Shown: positions 1 through 9,033, numbered from the stretch's first letter. The stretch: DNA of 64,000 nt from Flavobacterium rhamnosiphilum (GCF_004349195.1 NZ_SMLG01000004.1:186001-250000); one strand, 5' to 3'. Made by a program: numbers and translations. The notes: generated by a model from the letters alone, not told the origin.

Positions 1-14
1 ATGTGTTTAACAAG

Positions 15-812
15 TTAATTAATATGATCATCTGCTTTGATAATGAAAACAATAGAAGGTGTAATAATAATTTTTTTAAATTTTGAATCTCTTTCTGCTT
101 TGCCAGATAGATTTTTTCTTGTGACATCGGACGCAGCCTGCTCGTCAACTAATTGCTTGATAAACCCAACCATGCCGTAGCTATGGCATGGCATAGTAGC
201 AGATAGCACCGGCAGTTTTCGTGTTATAAAATTTGGAGTAAACTTTAACAATCCTCTACGGATTTTTTGTGATAGTCTCACACAGAAATGACTAACCTTA
301 CTAGGAGGTTGAGAAAAGATATTATAGTCAAGGCTTTTGCCATCGGGCCAGTCATTCCAGTAACCGGTACCCCAATCCTCAATAGCATAAAGACCTCCTG
401 GCTTAAGATGGTTATCAAACAGATGCCAGAAAGCAATCTTGGTTAATTCACCGATATGGGATGCGTCATCGATAATAATATCATACCCATCTGGAGCAAT
501 TTCGTTTGCCACCTCAGATAAAAACTTTGTATCCGCCTGGCTGCCTTTATACATATAAATATTTTCCACAGGCTTAAATTTTTCTGGAAGATTCAAATCT
601 ATACCAACAATCTTGCTAAAAGGGAAATAATCATGCCATAGTTGGAGTGAGCCTCCTTTAAGGATTCCTAGTTCTAACAGAGTTATTTTTTTCCCAATCC
701 AAGGCTCCAGAATAGGATCGTATCTATCTAAATAGTTACTGGGTATTTTATCTGTATCATATTCCTCGTAATTAAGATTAGGCTTCCTCTTAAAATCATC
801 CCTCGCTTTCAT
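15..812 (-). CDS. Class I SAM-dependent methyltransferase (MycE-like O-methyltransferase type)
   Basis: The 265-residue protein has the nucleotide-binding pattern of class I methyltransferases: LLELGILKGGSL at 45-56 (glycine-rich motif I), VGIDLN at 69-74 (acidic end of strand 2), YDIIIDDASH at 110-119 and LKPGGLYAIED at 136-146. The DDASH and IED acidic residues resemble the metal-dependent sugar O-methyltransferases related to MycE and cephalosporin-hydroxylase-like enzymes, so a small-molecule or sugar substrate is likely. The substrate cannot be read from the sequence. No glycan or secondary-metabolite genes lie nearby within the window; the genes on its left are not visible. The gene is complete. 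A 12-bp-arm palindrome lies about 50 bases upstream of the start. The fold is fairly sure, the substrate unknown. Confidence 0.75.
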   Translation of the reverse strand: MKARDDFKRKPNLNYEEYDTDKIPSNYLDRYDPILEPWIGKKITLLELGILKGGSLQLWHDYFPFSKIVGIDLNLPEKFKPVENIYMYKGSQADTKFLSEVANEIAPDGYDIIIDDASHIGELTKIAFWHLFDNHLKPGGLYAIEDWGTGYWNDWPDGKSLDYNIFSQPPSKVSHFCVRLSQKIRRGLLKFTPNFITRKLPVLSATMPCHSYGMVGFIKQLVDEQAASDVTRKNLSGKAERDSKFKKIIITPSIVFIIKADDHIN

Positions 813-1201
813 AATTTTTAATTTTATTTGTTATTGTTTGAATTACAGGTAACTTGTATATACTCGCTACAAAGTAGCGAGTATACGTCCATATTTATGG
901 GCTTTGCGTTATAATTTGTTTTTCATGTTCAACAAACTTAATGATTTTACTTACGGAAAACTAATCTAAAATTGAAAAGAAATCTGAATGATTTTAAAAA
1001 AAATCGACTAAATATCACTTCTAAATCTTAATTTTTACGTTTACTTTTTCTTCGGGCTAAATAGTACTCCTTATTGCTGTTTGGCACTATTGGTTTTTAG
1101 AAATAGTTCAAAAAAAAATCTTAAAATAATGGTTTTCTATGGTGCTTTCTTGGTTGTTTTTAGTATTTTGGCTGTAGAATCATTTATAATTACTGATTAG
1201 T
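813..1201. other. Divergent intergenic region
   Basis: The 389 bases separate two divergent genes. Apart from the palindrome at 859-885 the stretch is AT-rich. I see no further ORF, RNA gene or repeat. The start of the gene at 1202 has no clear TAnnTTTG promoter upstream; the nearest look-alike (TATTTTG near 1167) has poor spacing. Confidence 0.6.
859..885. promoter_or_regulatory. Perfect 12-bp palindrome upstream of the methyltransferase gene
   Basis: The arms TATACTCGCTAC (859-870) and GTAGCGAGTATA (874-885) are exact inverted copies with a 3-base AAA centre. Read on the minus strand the centre spells TACTTTG, which resembles a Bacteroidota -7 element. The site lies about 47 bases before the methyltransferase start and there is no T-run after it on either strand. 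An operator overlapping a promoter is more likely than a terminator. This is inference from position only. Confidence 0.45.
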
Positions 1202-2110
1202 ATGAAATATAGAGTCGCTACTCCGTCATTAAATCTAAGAGATTTTCCGGCAACGCATGATAATTCCAAAATTTTAATACAAATACCTTTTAGACATACC
1301 GTTAAATTAATTGAGAAAACAGCATCAGATTGGTGGAAAGTAAAACTTTTAAACACTGAAAAAGAAGGGTTTGTGTTTTCAAAAGATATCGAGCTCGTGG
1401 ATGAAACCAATGAGAAAATAACTGATATTGAAGTGCCTAATTTTGAACCGGGTGCGAAAGCAAGTCTGGACAGTAAGGAGGAAACGTACAAACCTATTGG
1501 CGATCCTTCAATTCCTTTTAGGGATTTAACGAGTCTGGAGTCTAAACTGACGTCAATTCGAAACATAATCAATGCGCTGGATGTTTCAAAAAGTTTCCGG
1601 TATCAGAAAGATGCATCGGATACCTATTGTAATATTTATTCTTTTGATTATTGTTTTTTTGCCAAGGTCTATATCCCCAGACTGAGATGGACTGATAGGG
1701 CAATCGAGCAACTGGAGAAAGGGAACGAAGTAGCATTGGTTTTCGATGATACGGTAAAGCCTTTTTATTCAAACTATATTTATGACTGGTTTTTGCAATC
1801 GGGGAATGAGTTTGGATGGGAAAGAATCGGTGATGTTGATGAACTTCAAAAGAAAGTAAATGCCAATGGTGGAGTAGGAATCATCTGTGCCAAAAGATTT
1901 GTCTTGAATAAATCAGGGCATATTGTTGTGGTGGTTCCAGAAACGGACACTGATAAAGCCTATAGGAAAGACGGCAAAGTAATTTATCCGTTGCAGTCCC
2001 AGGCAGGGGCTGATAATTATAATTATTTTTCAGAAATCAGAGAAGATTGGTGGAACAATAAAGATCCGGAAAAAGGGTATTCCTCCGCGATCTTTTATTA
2101 CCATGATTAG
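1202..2110 (+). CDS. SH3-domain protein with a candidate cysteine peptidase/amidase domain
   Basis: The 302-residue protein starts with a bacterial SH3 domain (about 1-66; NLRDFP at 11-16, DWWKV at 43-47, GFVFSKDIE at 56-64). A linker (about 67-105) leads to a C-terminal domain carrying TYCNIYSFDYC (Cys143) and SGHIVVVVPE (His240). A Cys followed by Gly-His-hydrophobic strand is the pattern of NlpC/P60- or papain-like cell-wall peptidases and amidases, so this may cleave peptidoglycan. No signal peptide is present, so export would need another route or the target is intracellular. Related domain pairs occur in phage lysins and secreted amidase effectors, but nothing adjacent confirms either. 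The gene converges with the ligase-like gene at 2216 and shares its terminator. SH3 is likely; the enzyme call is tentative. Confidence 0.55.
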   Translation: MKYRVATPSLNLRDFPATHDNSKILIQIPFRHTVKLIEKTASDWWKVKLLNTEKEGFVFSKDIELVDETNEKITDIEVPNFEPGAKASLDSKEETYKPIGDPSIPFRDLTSLESKLTSIRNIINALDVSKSFRYQKDASDTYCNIYSFDYCFFAKVYIPRLRWTDRAIEQLEKGNEVALVFDDTVKPFYSNYIYDWFLQSGNEFGWERIGDVDELQKKVNANGGVGIICAKRFVLNKSGHIVVVVPETDTDKAYRKDGKVIYPLQSQAGADNYNYFSEIREDWWNNKDPEKGYSSAIFYYHD

Positions 2111-2126
2111 ATAAAGTCTTGTAAAT

Positions 2127-2168
2127 AATTACACTTCTTGTAGGCTTGTGTCTGCAAGAAGTGTAATT
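2127..2168. terminator. Bidirectional hairpin between convergent genes
   Basis: The arms AATTACACTTCTTG (2127-2140) and CAAGAAGTGTAATT (2155-2168) are perfect 14-bp inverted repeats with a 14-base loop. The hairpin lies between the stop codons of two convergent genes, so it probably ends transcription in both directions. There is no long T-run. Confidence 0.7.
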
Positions 2169-2215
2169 GTGTAGGGGTTATTTTAAAAAGGCACTATTGC
2201 ATTTGTAATGCGTGC

Positions 2216-3625
2216 TTATTTTTTAATTAGTAAAGAACTACAAAAGCCATTTTCATAATAAGTAGCGTGTAAACTGCTGTATATTTGATCGTAGATGAGT
2301 AAAGGATCATTCGATTCTATTGTAATAGACAATATGTTTTCTAAAAGAACGATAAGGTTCGATGGTACGCAGGTTTCTTTGCCGTGTATAATAGATTCGT
2401 AGACAAAGTTATTCCATTCCAAATCGCAAATAGGATTTTCGATTTCGTTTAACAGGGCATGATCCATAATAAAAACAAGAAAATTCAAAACCTCCTGTAA
2501 GTGTTTTTCGTTGAAATAATCAAATATTCTAAACTCAATGCCATGATTTTTGTGCTTGTGGAAATTGATGTCAAGCCCAATTTTATCAATTTTTTCATAA
2601 TCTGATATTTCAGAATAACGGTTCACCCACCACAGCGGATTCTCATGCATGGGGTGTTCGTCAAAATTCATCTGGACAATTTTCCCGGTTTTCATCACAT
2701 TGGTGTCATAAGTGCCCACCCCAATGTATCTTGACATGGCACATCGTTGTGATGCTTTTGTTAAATTGACGCTGCTGTCATTATGCGATAAATAATCAGA
2801 AGAACCGAATTTCACCATAAATAATGGACTCAACCATTGGAATAATCGAATGGCTCTCTGGTGTTTTTTTATAAAATCTAATTTGTCCTTAATTTCACCG
2901 TCCTTATTTAACTCAGTAGGAATGGTTAAATTGAAGTGATAGGTCATGTTATTAAAAACAGAATAATTAGTGTCGTTTGAAATAAATATGGCAAAGGGAT
3001 GGTTTTCAGAACATATTTTTATGGGACCGTATTCCGTAAAGATTTTCTCTTTATGAAAGGCACTTTGCAAATTGTTTATGAAACCTTGTTTTATTGTTGC
3101 CAGTTCAGTAATGACCGAGTCAATATCTGTTTTGTAAAATTTTTGTGTAACAAATTCAATAGTGTCGCCGTCAAAAATGAATTCTTTTTGAAGCTCGTCT
3201 ATAAAATAAGGATTGTTTTTTTGTAATATTTCAAAGATACTTTCCCCTGAATATTCAGGATTTGGTTCATTGTCTATGGGATCAAAAGTTTTATGCTGAT
3301 TGTTGATGTCCGTTTTTGTAAACGAATGGGAGTTCATCAGTACCGGCAAATAATATTCTTTATCGGATAATATTTTTTGCAATGAATTCGTGTATATATT
3401 TTCTTTGTAATTCTTAAAATGATTGACACTATACTTTTCATGAAGCCCTTTAGTCAGCAAAAAATGTTTGTCCACCACACGATGATTTTCAAACTCTAAA
3501 TAACATTCATTTTCGATTCCTACTCCCCAATACAAGTCATTTGACCTATACTGATTCCTATAATCTTTGTGCTTATCCAATAATTCAATTTCAAAACTAA
3601 CATCATTCATGCTATGATCCGTCAT
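2216..3625 (-). CDS. Candidate carboxylate-amine ligase (GCS-like / amidoligase fold)
   Basis: The 469-residue protein has the spaced motifs expected of the glutamate-cysteine-ligase-like ATP-dependent ligases: WGVGIENECYLEFE at 33-46 (acidic metal-binding strand), DTIEFVTQ at 154-161, YHFNLTIP at 229-236 (His-x-Asn strand), SQRCAMSRYIGVGTYDT at 292-308 and GIEFRIFDYF at 362-371 (Glu-x-Arg near the C-terminus). These enzymes join a carboxylate to an amine using ATP. It lacks recognisable GshA or Cgl sequence and stands alone, so the substrates are unknown. Possible roles are peptide-tag synthesis, protein modification or a small conjugate. A good Bacteroidota promoter lies at 3827-3857, giving a 5' leader of roughly 190 bases. 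The call rests on motif reading only. Confidence 0.45.
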   Translation of the reverse strand: MTDHSMNDVSFEIELLDKHKDYRNQYRSNDLYWGVGIENECYLEFENHRVVDKHFLLTKGLHEKYSVNHFKNYKENIYTNSLQKILSDKEYYLPVLMNSHSFTKTDINNQHKTFDPIDNEPNPEYSGESIFEILQKNNPYFIDELQKEFIFDGDTIEFVTQKFYKTDIDSVITELATIKQGFINNLQSAFHKEKIFTEYGPIKICSENHPFAIFISNDTNYSVFNNMTYHFNLTIPTELNKDGEIKDKLDFIKKHQRAIRLFQWLSPLFMVKFGSSDYLSHNDSSVNLTKASQRCAMSRYIGVGTYDTNVMKTGKIVQMNFDEHPMHENPLWWVNRYSEISDYEKIDKIGLDINFHKHKNHGIEFRIFDYFNEKHLQEVLNFLVFIMDHALLNEIENPICDLEWNNFVYESIIHGKETCVPSNLIVLLENILSITIESNDPLLIYDQIYSSLHATYYENGFCSSLLIKK

Positions 3626-3826
3626 AAACTTTTTTCTCCTTCTTTTAATAAATTATGTTGATATGGGAAGCTACTTTATCAGGTAGTTTTTTTGAAGTAT
3701 TTTTTAATCTGTAGGTTTCTTGGTTAAGATTCAGACAGCTTTAAATACTTAGTTGTATTTCTTAATGGGGTTCGGGTTGTTTTTGTATTCGTACAAGACC
3801 TGAATACAGACAACTCAATTTTTTTG

Positions 3827-3857
3827 CAAAAGTAGGTATAATTTAAATCATATTCAA
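3827..3857 (-). promoter_or_regulatory. Bacteroidota-type promoter for the ligase-like gene
   Basis: Read on the minus strand this is TTG, 20 bases, then TACTTTTG, a match to the flavobacterial -33/-7 consensus TTG-N19-20-TAnnTTTG. Transcription would begin near 3820, leaving about 190 bases of untranslated leader before the start codon at 3625. Confidence 0.65.
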
Positions 3858-4032
3858 GCTATATTTTCAGATCTGGAATTTTATTTTTTTGTGACGGAAT
3901 TTATCGCTTAGTTTTCCTGTAAATTACTCATAATTATATATTTAAAATTGATGTGTAAAACTGGTAGAATTGTTTTTTTGTGTTCTAAAATACAAGTTTA
4001 GGACCACTTTATAACTGGATTTATTTAGACAT

Positions 4033-4072
4033 AAAAAAAACGACTAAAATTGGATTCTTAGTCGTTTTTTTT
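4033..4072. terminator. Rho-independent terminator of the thr operon
   Basis: The arms AAAAAAAACGACTAA (4033-4047) and TTAGTCGTTTTTTTT (4058-4072) form a strong stem flanked by A- and T-runs, 20 bases past the thrC stop on the minus strand. It can work in both directions. Confidence 0.85.
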
Positions 4073-4090
4073 ATTTGTTTTGAGGAACTT

Positions 4091-5380
4091 TTATCCCAAA
4101 AAAGTTTTCAATTCCTCATAGGTTTTAATTTTTGCACTCACTTTTTCCTTGTTCAAAACACTTTCTATTTGTGCAGGAATAGGCAGTTTTACGTTTAATG
4201 TTGGTTCAACCGTATCCAAAAATTTAATAGGATGAGCCGTTTCTAAGAAAATACCAATCGCATTCGGGTGATTTTCTAATTCTTTTTTCAAACCAAGATA
4301 TCCAACTGCTCCGTGAGGTTCTGCAATGTAACCGTCTGTATTGTAGATGGTTTTCATGGCGCAAATAGTTTCTGCATCAGAGAACGTAAACGAAGAAAAA
4401 TCTTTTTTGAACTGTTCCAAATCATTGTGGTACATTTCCTGAATTCGGATAAAGTTGCTAGGATTTCCAACATCCATCGCATTCGAAATCGTCGCTATAG
4501 AAGGTTTTGGATCGTAAATTCCGTTTTCTAAAAATCTTGGCACCGTATCATTCACATTCGTAGCAGCAACAAAATGTTCAACAGGTAATCCCATTTTTTT
4601 GGCAATGATTCCCGCGCAAATATTTCCAAAATTCCCACTTGGGCAAGAGAACACTAACGGCTTATTTTGTTTTTTTAATGCTTTATAGGCAAAGAAGAAA
4701 TAAAACATCTGTGGCAACCAGCGCGCAATATTAATTGAATTCGCCGAAGTCAGGTTTTTATGTTTCAAACTTTCGTCCAAGAACGCTTTTTTCACCATAT
4801 CCTGGCAATCATCAAAAACGCCGTCCACTTCAAGTGCTTTAATATTCTGACCTAAAGTCGTCAATTGTCGTTCCTGAATATCGCTCACTTTTCCGGACGG
4901 ATACAGGATAATCACTTCAACGCCTTTTACGCCAAGAAAACCACTGGCCACAGCGCCACCAGTATCACCTGAAGTCGCAACAAGAACTGTGTTTTTACTG
5001 TCTTTGTTGTCTTTATTGAAATAACCCAAACAACGCGACATGAATCGCGCGCCTACATCTTTGAAAGCCATCGTAGGGCCATGAAATAATTCAAGGGAAT
5101 AAATGCATTTTTCTACTTCGACCACAGGGAAGTCAAAACACAAGGTTTCGGCTATGATTTCTTTTAAAGTGTCTGCAGGGATTTCGTCACCCACAAATTG
5201 TTTAATCGCCTCAAAAGCGATTTCTTCATGGCTTAAATTTTCGATAGTATCAAAAAAAGCAGGGGCTAACGGGGTAATGGTTTCCGGAAAATACAATCCT
5301 TTATCAGTGGCTAATCCTTGTATTACGGCTTCTTGGAAAGAAACTTTGGGTGCGTTATGGTTTAAACTATAATATTTCAT
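4091..5380 (-). CDS. thrC: Threonine synthase
   Basis: This PLP enzyme converts O-phospho-L-homoserine to L-threonine, the last step of the pathway. The PLP lysine motif HGPTMAFKDVGARF lies at about 100-113 (Lys107), followed by SGDTGGAVASG and the phosphate-binding SGNFGNICAG. The open frame extends 14 codons further upstream, but the start at 5380 gives the normal N-terminus (MKYYSLNHNAPKVSF) of about 429 residues, so I chose it. The upstream codons run into the intergenic repeat. It is the third gene of thrA-thrB-thrC and is followed by a strong terminator at 4033-4072. Identification is secure. Confidence 0.96.
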   Translation of the reverse strand: MKYYSLNHNAPKVSFQEAVIQGLATDKGLYFPETITPLAPAFFDTIENLSHEEIAFEAIKQFVGDEIPADTLKEIIAETLCFDFPVVEVEKCIYSLELFHGPTMAFKDVGARFMSRCLGYFNKDNKDSKNTVLVATSGDTGGAVASGFLGVKGVEVIILYPSGKVSDIQERQLTTLGQNIKALEVDGVFDDCQDMVKKAFLDESLKHKNLTSANSINIARWLPQMFYFFFAYKALKKQNKPLVFSCPSGNFGNICAGIIAKKMGLPVEHFVAATNVNDTVPRFLENGIYDPKPSIATISNAMDVGNPSNFIRIQEMYHNDLEQFKKDFSSFTFSDAETICAMKTIYNTDGYIAEPHGAVGYLGLKKELENHPNAIGIFLETAHPIKFLDTVEPTLNVKLPIPAQIESVLNKEKVSAKIKTYEELKTFLG

Positions 5381-5401
5381 TATGTATACTAATTTTAGAA
5401 T

Positions 5402-5433
5402 CCCCACCCCAACCCTCCCCAAAGGGAAGGGAG
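5402..5433. repeat. GC-rich intergenic repeat between thrC and thrB (part 1)
   Basis: A C-rich then G-rich imperfect palindrome (CCCTCCCC-AAA-GGGAAGGG core) stands out in AT-rich DNA. It has the look of a short dispersed intergenic repeat. A second C/G-rich palindrome lies at 5489-5509 and may be the other half of the same unit. Confidence 0.5.
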
Positions 5434-5488
5434 ACGAAACTGGACTCAGAATATGTTATTGTAATTTTAAAATCATTATTTTTTTATT

Positions 5489-5509
5489 CCCCCTTCGGGT
5501 GTTAGGGGG
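5489..5509. repeat. GC-rich intergenic repeat overlapping the thrB stop (part 2)
   Basis: The palindrome CCCCC-TTCGGGTGTTA-GGGGG covers the thrB stop codon (5502-5504), so the last thrB codons (Ala-Pro-stop) are made of repeat sequence. It could form a hairpin within the operon mRNA. Confidence 0.5.
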
Positions 5510-6428
5510 CTATTATTTTTATCCCTTCATCATTCACCTTAGAAACGTGAATTTCATACGGTAAATTCATTTCTTCATAAACTGCACTCATGGCCTTGGC
5601 GATTTTATTAGCGGTTGCTTCCCCTTTGCTTAAAGCAAAAATAGAAGGACCAGAACCCGAAATTCCAGAACCTAAAGCTCCATTTTCTAAAGCCGTTTGC
5701 TTGATTAAATCAAATCCCGGAATCAAGACACTGCGCAACGGTTCTACGATTTCATCATGCAACGACCGACCGATTAACTCATAATCTTTGGTGTACAATC
5801 CAGCGACCAATCCGCCCACATTTCCCCATTGCGTGATGGCACTTTTTAAGGAAACAGTTTGTTTTAATACCGAACGCGCATCCGAAGTTTTCAACTCAAT
5901 TTGAGGATGGACCACAGTTGCGTACAATTCGGAAGGACTTTCTATTTTGATAATATCCAACGGATTTGAACTTCTCACTAGCGTAAAGCCACCCAAAAGG
6001 GCAGGAGCAACGTTATCCGCATGGGTGTTACCACTGGCTAGTTTTTCGCCTTGCATGGCAAATAAAACCAATTCTTTTCTCGTAAATGGTCTTCCCAGTA
6101 ATTCATTGATGCCAAAAACGGCTCCGGCTGAACTCGCGGCACTGCTTCCAATTCCGCTGCCGGCTTTGATGTGTTTGTAGATTTCGATTTCGAACCCAAA
6201 TTCCGTTTCAATAGCTTCCAACATCGCCAAAGCAGATACTCCGGCCACATTTTTTTCGGTTTCCAAAGGCAAGTCGGCACCCACTATTTTAGTGATGCGA
6301 ATCCCTTTTATAGCTGATTTTCGAATAATCATTTCGTCACCCGCAGTTTCTAAACACAGGCCAAGGACATCAAATCCACAGGAAAGATTAGCGATTGTAG
6401 CGGGGCAAAATATTTTTATTTCATTCAT
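5502..6428 (-). CDS. thrB: Homoserine kinase
   Basis: The GHMP-family kinase phosphorylates L-homoserine using ATP, feeding threonine synthase encoded next. The ATP-binding loop GSGIGSSAASS is at 90-100, preceded by the family N-terminus FCPATIANLSCGFDVLG and followed by GSGISGSGPSIFAL near the C-terminus. The frame runs 18 codons further upstream, but the internal ATG at 6428 gives the usual N-terminus and 308 residues, so it was chosen. The stop codon is embedded in a C/G-rich palindromic repeat at 5489-5509. Second gene of the thrABC operon. Confidence 0.95.
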   Translation of the reverse strand: MNEIKIFCPATIANLSCGFDVLGLCLETAGDEMIIRKSAIKGIRITKIVGADLPLETEKNVAGVSALAMLEAIETEFGFEIEIYKHIKAGSGIGSSAASSAGAVFGINELLGRPFTRKELVLFAMQGEKLASGNTHADNVAPALLGGFTLVRSSNPLDIIKIESPSELYATVVHPQIELKTSDARSVLKQTVSLKSAITQWGNVGGLVAGLYTKDYELIGRSLHDEIVEPLRSVLIPGFDLIKQTALENGALGSGISGSGPSIFALSKGEATANKIAKAMSAVYEEMNLPYEIHVSKVNDEGIKIIAP

Positions 6429-6534
6429 AATAGTAGTCTTAAAGTCTAAAGTCTTAAAGTGGTAAAGTCTTGGAATGAACATAAAATCAAGTGGCTAACT
6501 TTCAGACTTTACGACATTCGACTTTACGACTTAT
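6429..6534. repeat. AAAGTC/GACTTT-rich spacer between thrB and thrA
   Basis: The 106-base spacer carries several copies of TAAAGTCT on one side and GACTTTACGAC on the other, so the halves are roughly inverted copies and could fold. This resembles small dispersed intergenic repeats rather than coding DNA. Confidence 0.4.
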
Positions 6535-8982
6535 TTATATATTTCCAATTCTGATTACATCAGCAAATATTCCTGAAGCCGTAACAGCAGCTCCGGCGCC
6601 GGCGCCTTTTATCAACAAAGGTTGGTCTACATAACGATCCGTGAAAAACAATACGATATTATCTTTTCCTTCCAGATTGTAAAAAGGATGATCTTTCGGG
6701 ATAAAACGCAAACCAACATTTGCTTTTCCGTTTTCGAATTGCGCTACATATTTTAGTCTGGAATCTTTGTTCAACGCTTCCTTATAAATAGTTTCAAAAT
6801 GAGCGGCATGTTCTGTTAAAGAGTTGAAAAAGGCTTCATTATTTGTGGTATCCAAACATTCAGCAGGCATGAAAGACTCGTTTGTGATTTCGTCGATTTC
6901 CATTTTATAACCGCTTTCACGAATCAGAATTAATATCTTTCTGGCAACGTCAATTCCGCTCAAATCAATCTTTGGATCCGGTTCTGTAAATCCTTGTACA
7001 CCAGCTTCTTTAACGACATCATGAAAAGCGTTGTTTTCATTAAAATTATTAAAAATAAAGTTCAAACTTCCCGATAAAACCGCCTGAATTTTATTCACCT
7101 TATCGCCAGATGCAATCAGATTTTTCACGGTATCGATGATGGGTAATCCAGCTCCAACATTGGTTTCAAAAAGGAAAGGGGCATTGAATTTTCTGGATAA
7201 TTTCTTTAGATTTTTATAATTGTCATACTCTGATGCGCAGGCAATTTTGTTGCAAGTCACTACGGCAATATTGCGTTTTAAATACTGTTCGTAGGTTTTA
7301 GATACACTTTCATTTGCAGTAATATCAACAAAAATACTGTTGCGTAAATTGAGCTCTTTTACATTGTAAAGAAACTTTTCTTTGTCCGCTGCTTGGCCGT
7401 TTTCTAAAACTGATTGCCAATTTTTCAAGGGGATTCCGTCCTCGTCAAAATGCATTTTTCTGGAATTAGACAGCGCAATAACCCTTACATTTATTTTCAG
7501 ATTGTCTTTCAGGAATTTATTTTGCTGGTAAATTTGTTCGATGAATTTCTCCCCCACATTCCCAACACCCATTACGAATAGGTTTAACTGTTTGGTGTTT
7601 TCTTCGAAAAAGTTTTCATGCAGCGAATTCAGGGCTTTTTTTACATCTCTTTCGTTGATTACTGCCGAAATGTTTCTTTCGGAAGCTCCTTGCGCAATCG
7701 CTCTAATGTTCACGTTATTTTTACCCAAAGTGCTAAACATTCGACCGCTTAAACCTTGGTGATTTTTCATCTTTTCGCCAACCAAAGCAATGATGCACAG
7801 GTTTTTTTCAACGATACAAGGATCGATTTTGTTTTGTAAAATTTCCACTTCAAAAGCGCAGTTGATTGCATCTTCAGCAACATCAGCATCTGAGTTTAGA
7901 ATTCCGATACAGATTGAATGTTCCGATGAGGCTTGAGTAATAAAAATCACATTGATATTTTCATGTGACAATACTTCAAAAAGTCTTTTGGATGAACCGG
8001 CAACACCAATCATTCCTGACCCTTCAAGCGTAATCAAAGTAATATTGTCAATATGGCTAATTCCTTTTACAGGATTAGTGTGATCCATTTCTTGATTTGA
8101 AATATAAGTTCCTTCGGCTTCCGGTTCGAACGTATTTTTGATAAGAATTGGAATGTTCTTTCTCAACACCGGTTGAATGGTTGGCGGATATAAAACTTTG
8201 GCGCCAAAATGAGACAACTCCATCGCTTCCTGATAGGAAATGAATGCAATAGGTTGTGCTTGTTTTACGATTTTTGGATTGGCAGTGTACATTCCGTTGA
8301 CATCAGTCCAGATTTCTAAGTCAGTTGTATTCAATGCTCCGGCGAGAATGGCGGCAGTATAATCTGAACCACCGCGACCTAAAGTAGTGTTGATTCCGTC
8401 CAGCGATGCGGCAATGAATCCGGGCATTACAACGACTTGATTCTCATTCGAAGCAAAAAAATCAGCAATTAATTGATTAGAAATTTCAAAATTAACTACC
8501 GCTTTTCCAAAATGATTGTTTGTTTTTATCAATTCACGGCTGTCTTTATAAGCACTATTTTTTAGATTTTGTTTTAATGCCTCAGCGATAATATAAGAAG
8601 ACAATAATTCACCAAAACTTAAAATGGTATCCGAGGTTCTAGGAGATAATTCCCCTAAAAGAAAACAACCGTCTAACAGCGTTTCAAGATGATTGATAAT
8701 TCTTTTTATATGACTTAACAGGCTGCTTTGTTCGCTTACGGGGATAAGTTCTTTTAAGGCATCTAAATGTTTTTTCTCTAAATCAGCAAGAATTTCTTTA
8801 AAGCTTTCGTCTCCAGAAGCGGCTTTTTGGGAAGCAAGTTGAAGCAAATCAGTGACTTTGCTAAAAGCAGAAACCACAACGATTAATTTTTCTTCTTTTG
8901 CTTTATTGATGACGATATCTAAAACCAGTTTTATATTTTGTGCATTGGCAACCGAAGTTCCGCCAAATTTTAATACTTTCAT
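6535..8982 (-). CDS. thrA: Bifunctional aspartate kinase / homoserine dehydrogenase
   Basis: The 815-residue protein carries the first and third steps from aspartate to threonine. The aspartokinase domain starts with KVLKFGGTSVANA at 2-14 and includes GFIAASLDGINTTLGRGGSDYTAA (read across 188-211). Two ACT regions (about 305-460) are the expected allosteric threonine site. The homoserine dehydrogenase half starts at about 467 with LFVMGVGNVGEKFIEQI (NAD(P)-binding). Length and order match ThrA. It leads the operon with thrB and thrC. A 107-base leader containing a Thr-rich 31-codon ORF lies upstream and probably senses threonine supply. Confidence 0.96.
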   Translation of the reverse strand: MKVLKFGGTSVANAQNIKLVLDIVINKAKEEKLIVVVSAFSKVTDLLQLASQKAASGDESFKEILADLEKKHLDALKELIPVSEQSSLLSHIKRIINHLETLLDGCFLLGELSPRTSDTILSFGELLSSYIIAEALKQNLKNSAYKDSRELIKTNNHFGKAVVNFEISNQLIADFFASNENQVVVMPGFIAASLDGINTTLGRGGSDYTAAILAGALNTTDLEIWTDVNGMYTANPKIVKQAQPIAFISYQEAMELSHFGAKVLYPPTIQPVLRKNIPILIKNTFEPEAEGTYISNQEMDHTNPVKGISHIDNITLITLEGSGMIGVAGSSKRLFEVLSHENINVIFITQASSEHSICIGILNSDADVAEDAINCAFEVEILQNKIDPCIVEKNLCIIALVGEKMKNHQGLSGRMFSTLGKNNVNIRAIAQGASERNISAVINERDVKKALNSLHENFFEENTKQLNLFVMGVGNVGEKFIEQIYQQNKFLKDNLKINVRVIALSNSRKMHFDEDGIPLKNWQSVLENGQAADKEKFLYNVKELNLRNSIFVDITANESVSKTYEQYLKRNIAVVTCNKIACASEYDNYKNLKKLSRKFNAPFLFETNVGAGLPIIDTVKNLIASGDKVNKIQAVLSGSLNFIFNNFNENNAFHDVVKEAGVQGFTEPDPKIDLSGIDVARKILILIRESGYKMEIDEITNESFMPAECLDTTNNEAFFNSLTEHAAHFETIYKEALNKDSRLKYVAQFENGKANVGLRFIPKDHPFYNLEGKDNIVLFFTDRYVDQPLLIKGAGAGAAVTASGIFADVIRIGNI

Positions 8983-9033
8983 TTTTGTTTGTTTTATTTT
9001 AAAAATGCAAATGTTTATTGTATGTCCAAGTAC

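Larger units (their letters stand above)
3626..4090. other. Intergenic region with long leader and thr terminator
   Basis: The 465 bases hold the promoter and long 5' leader of the gene ending at 2216, and on the other side the thr operon terminator. A weak hairpin (about 3669-3690, CTAC/GTAG core followed by T7 on the plus strand) lies inside the leader. No ORF is visible. Confidence 0.55.
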
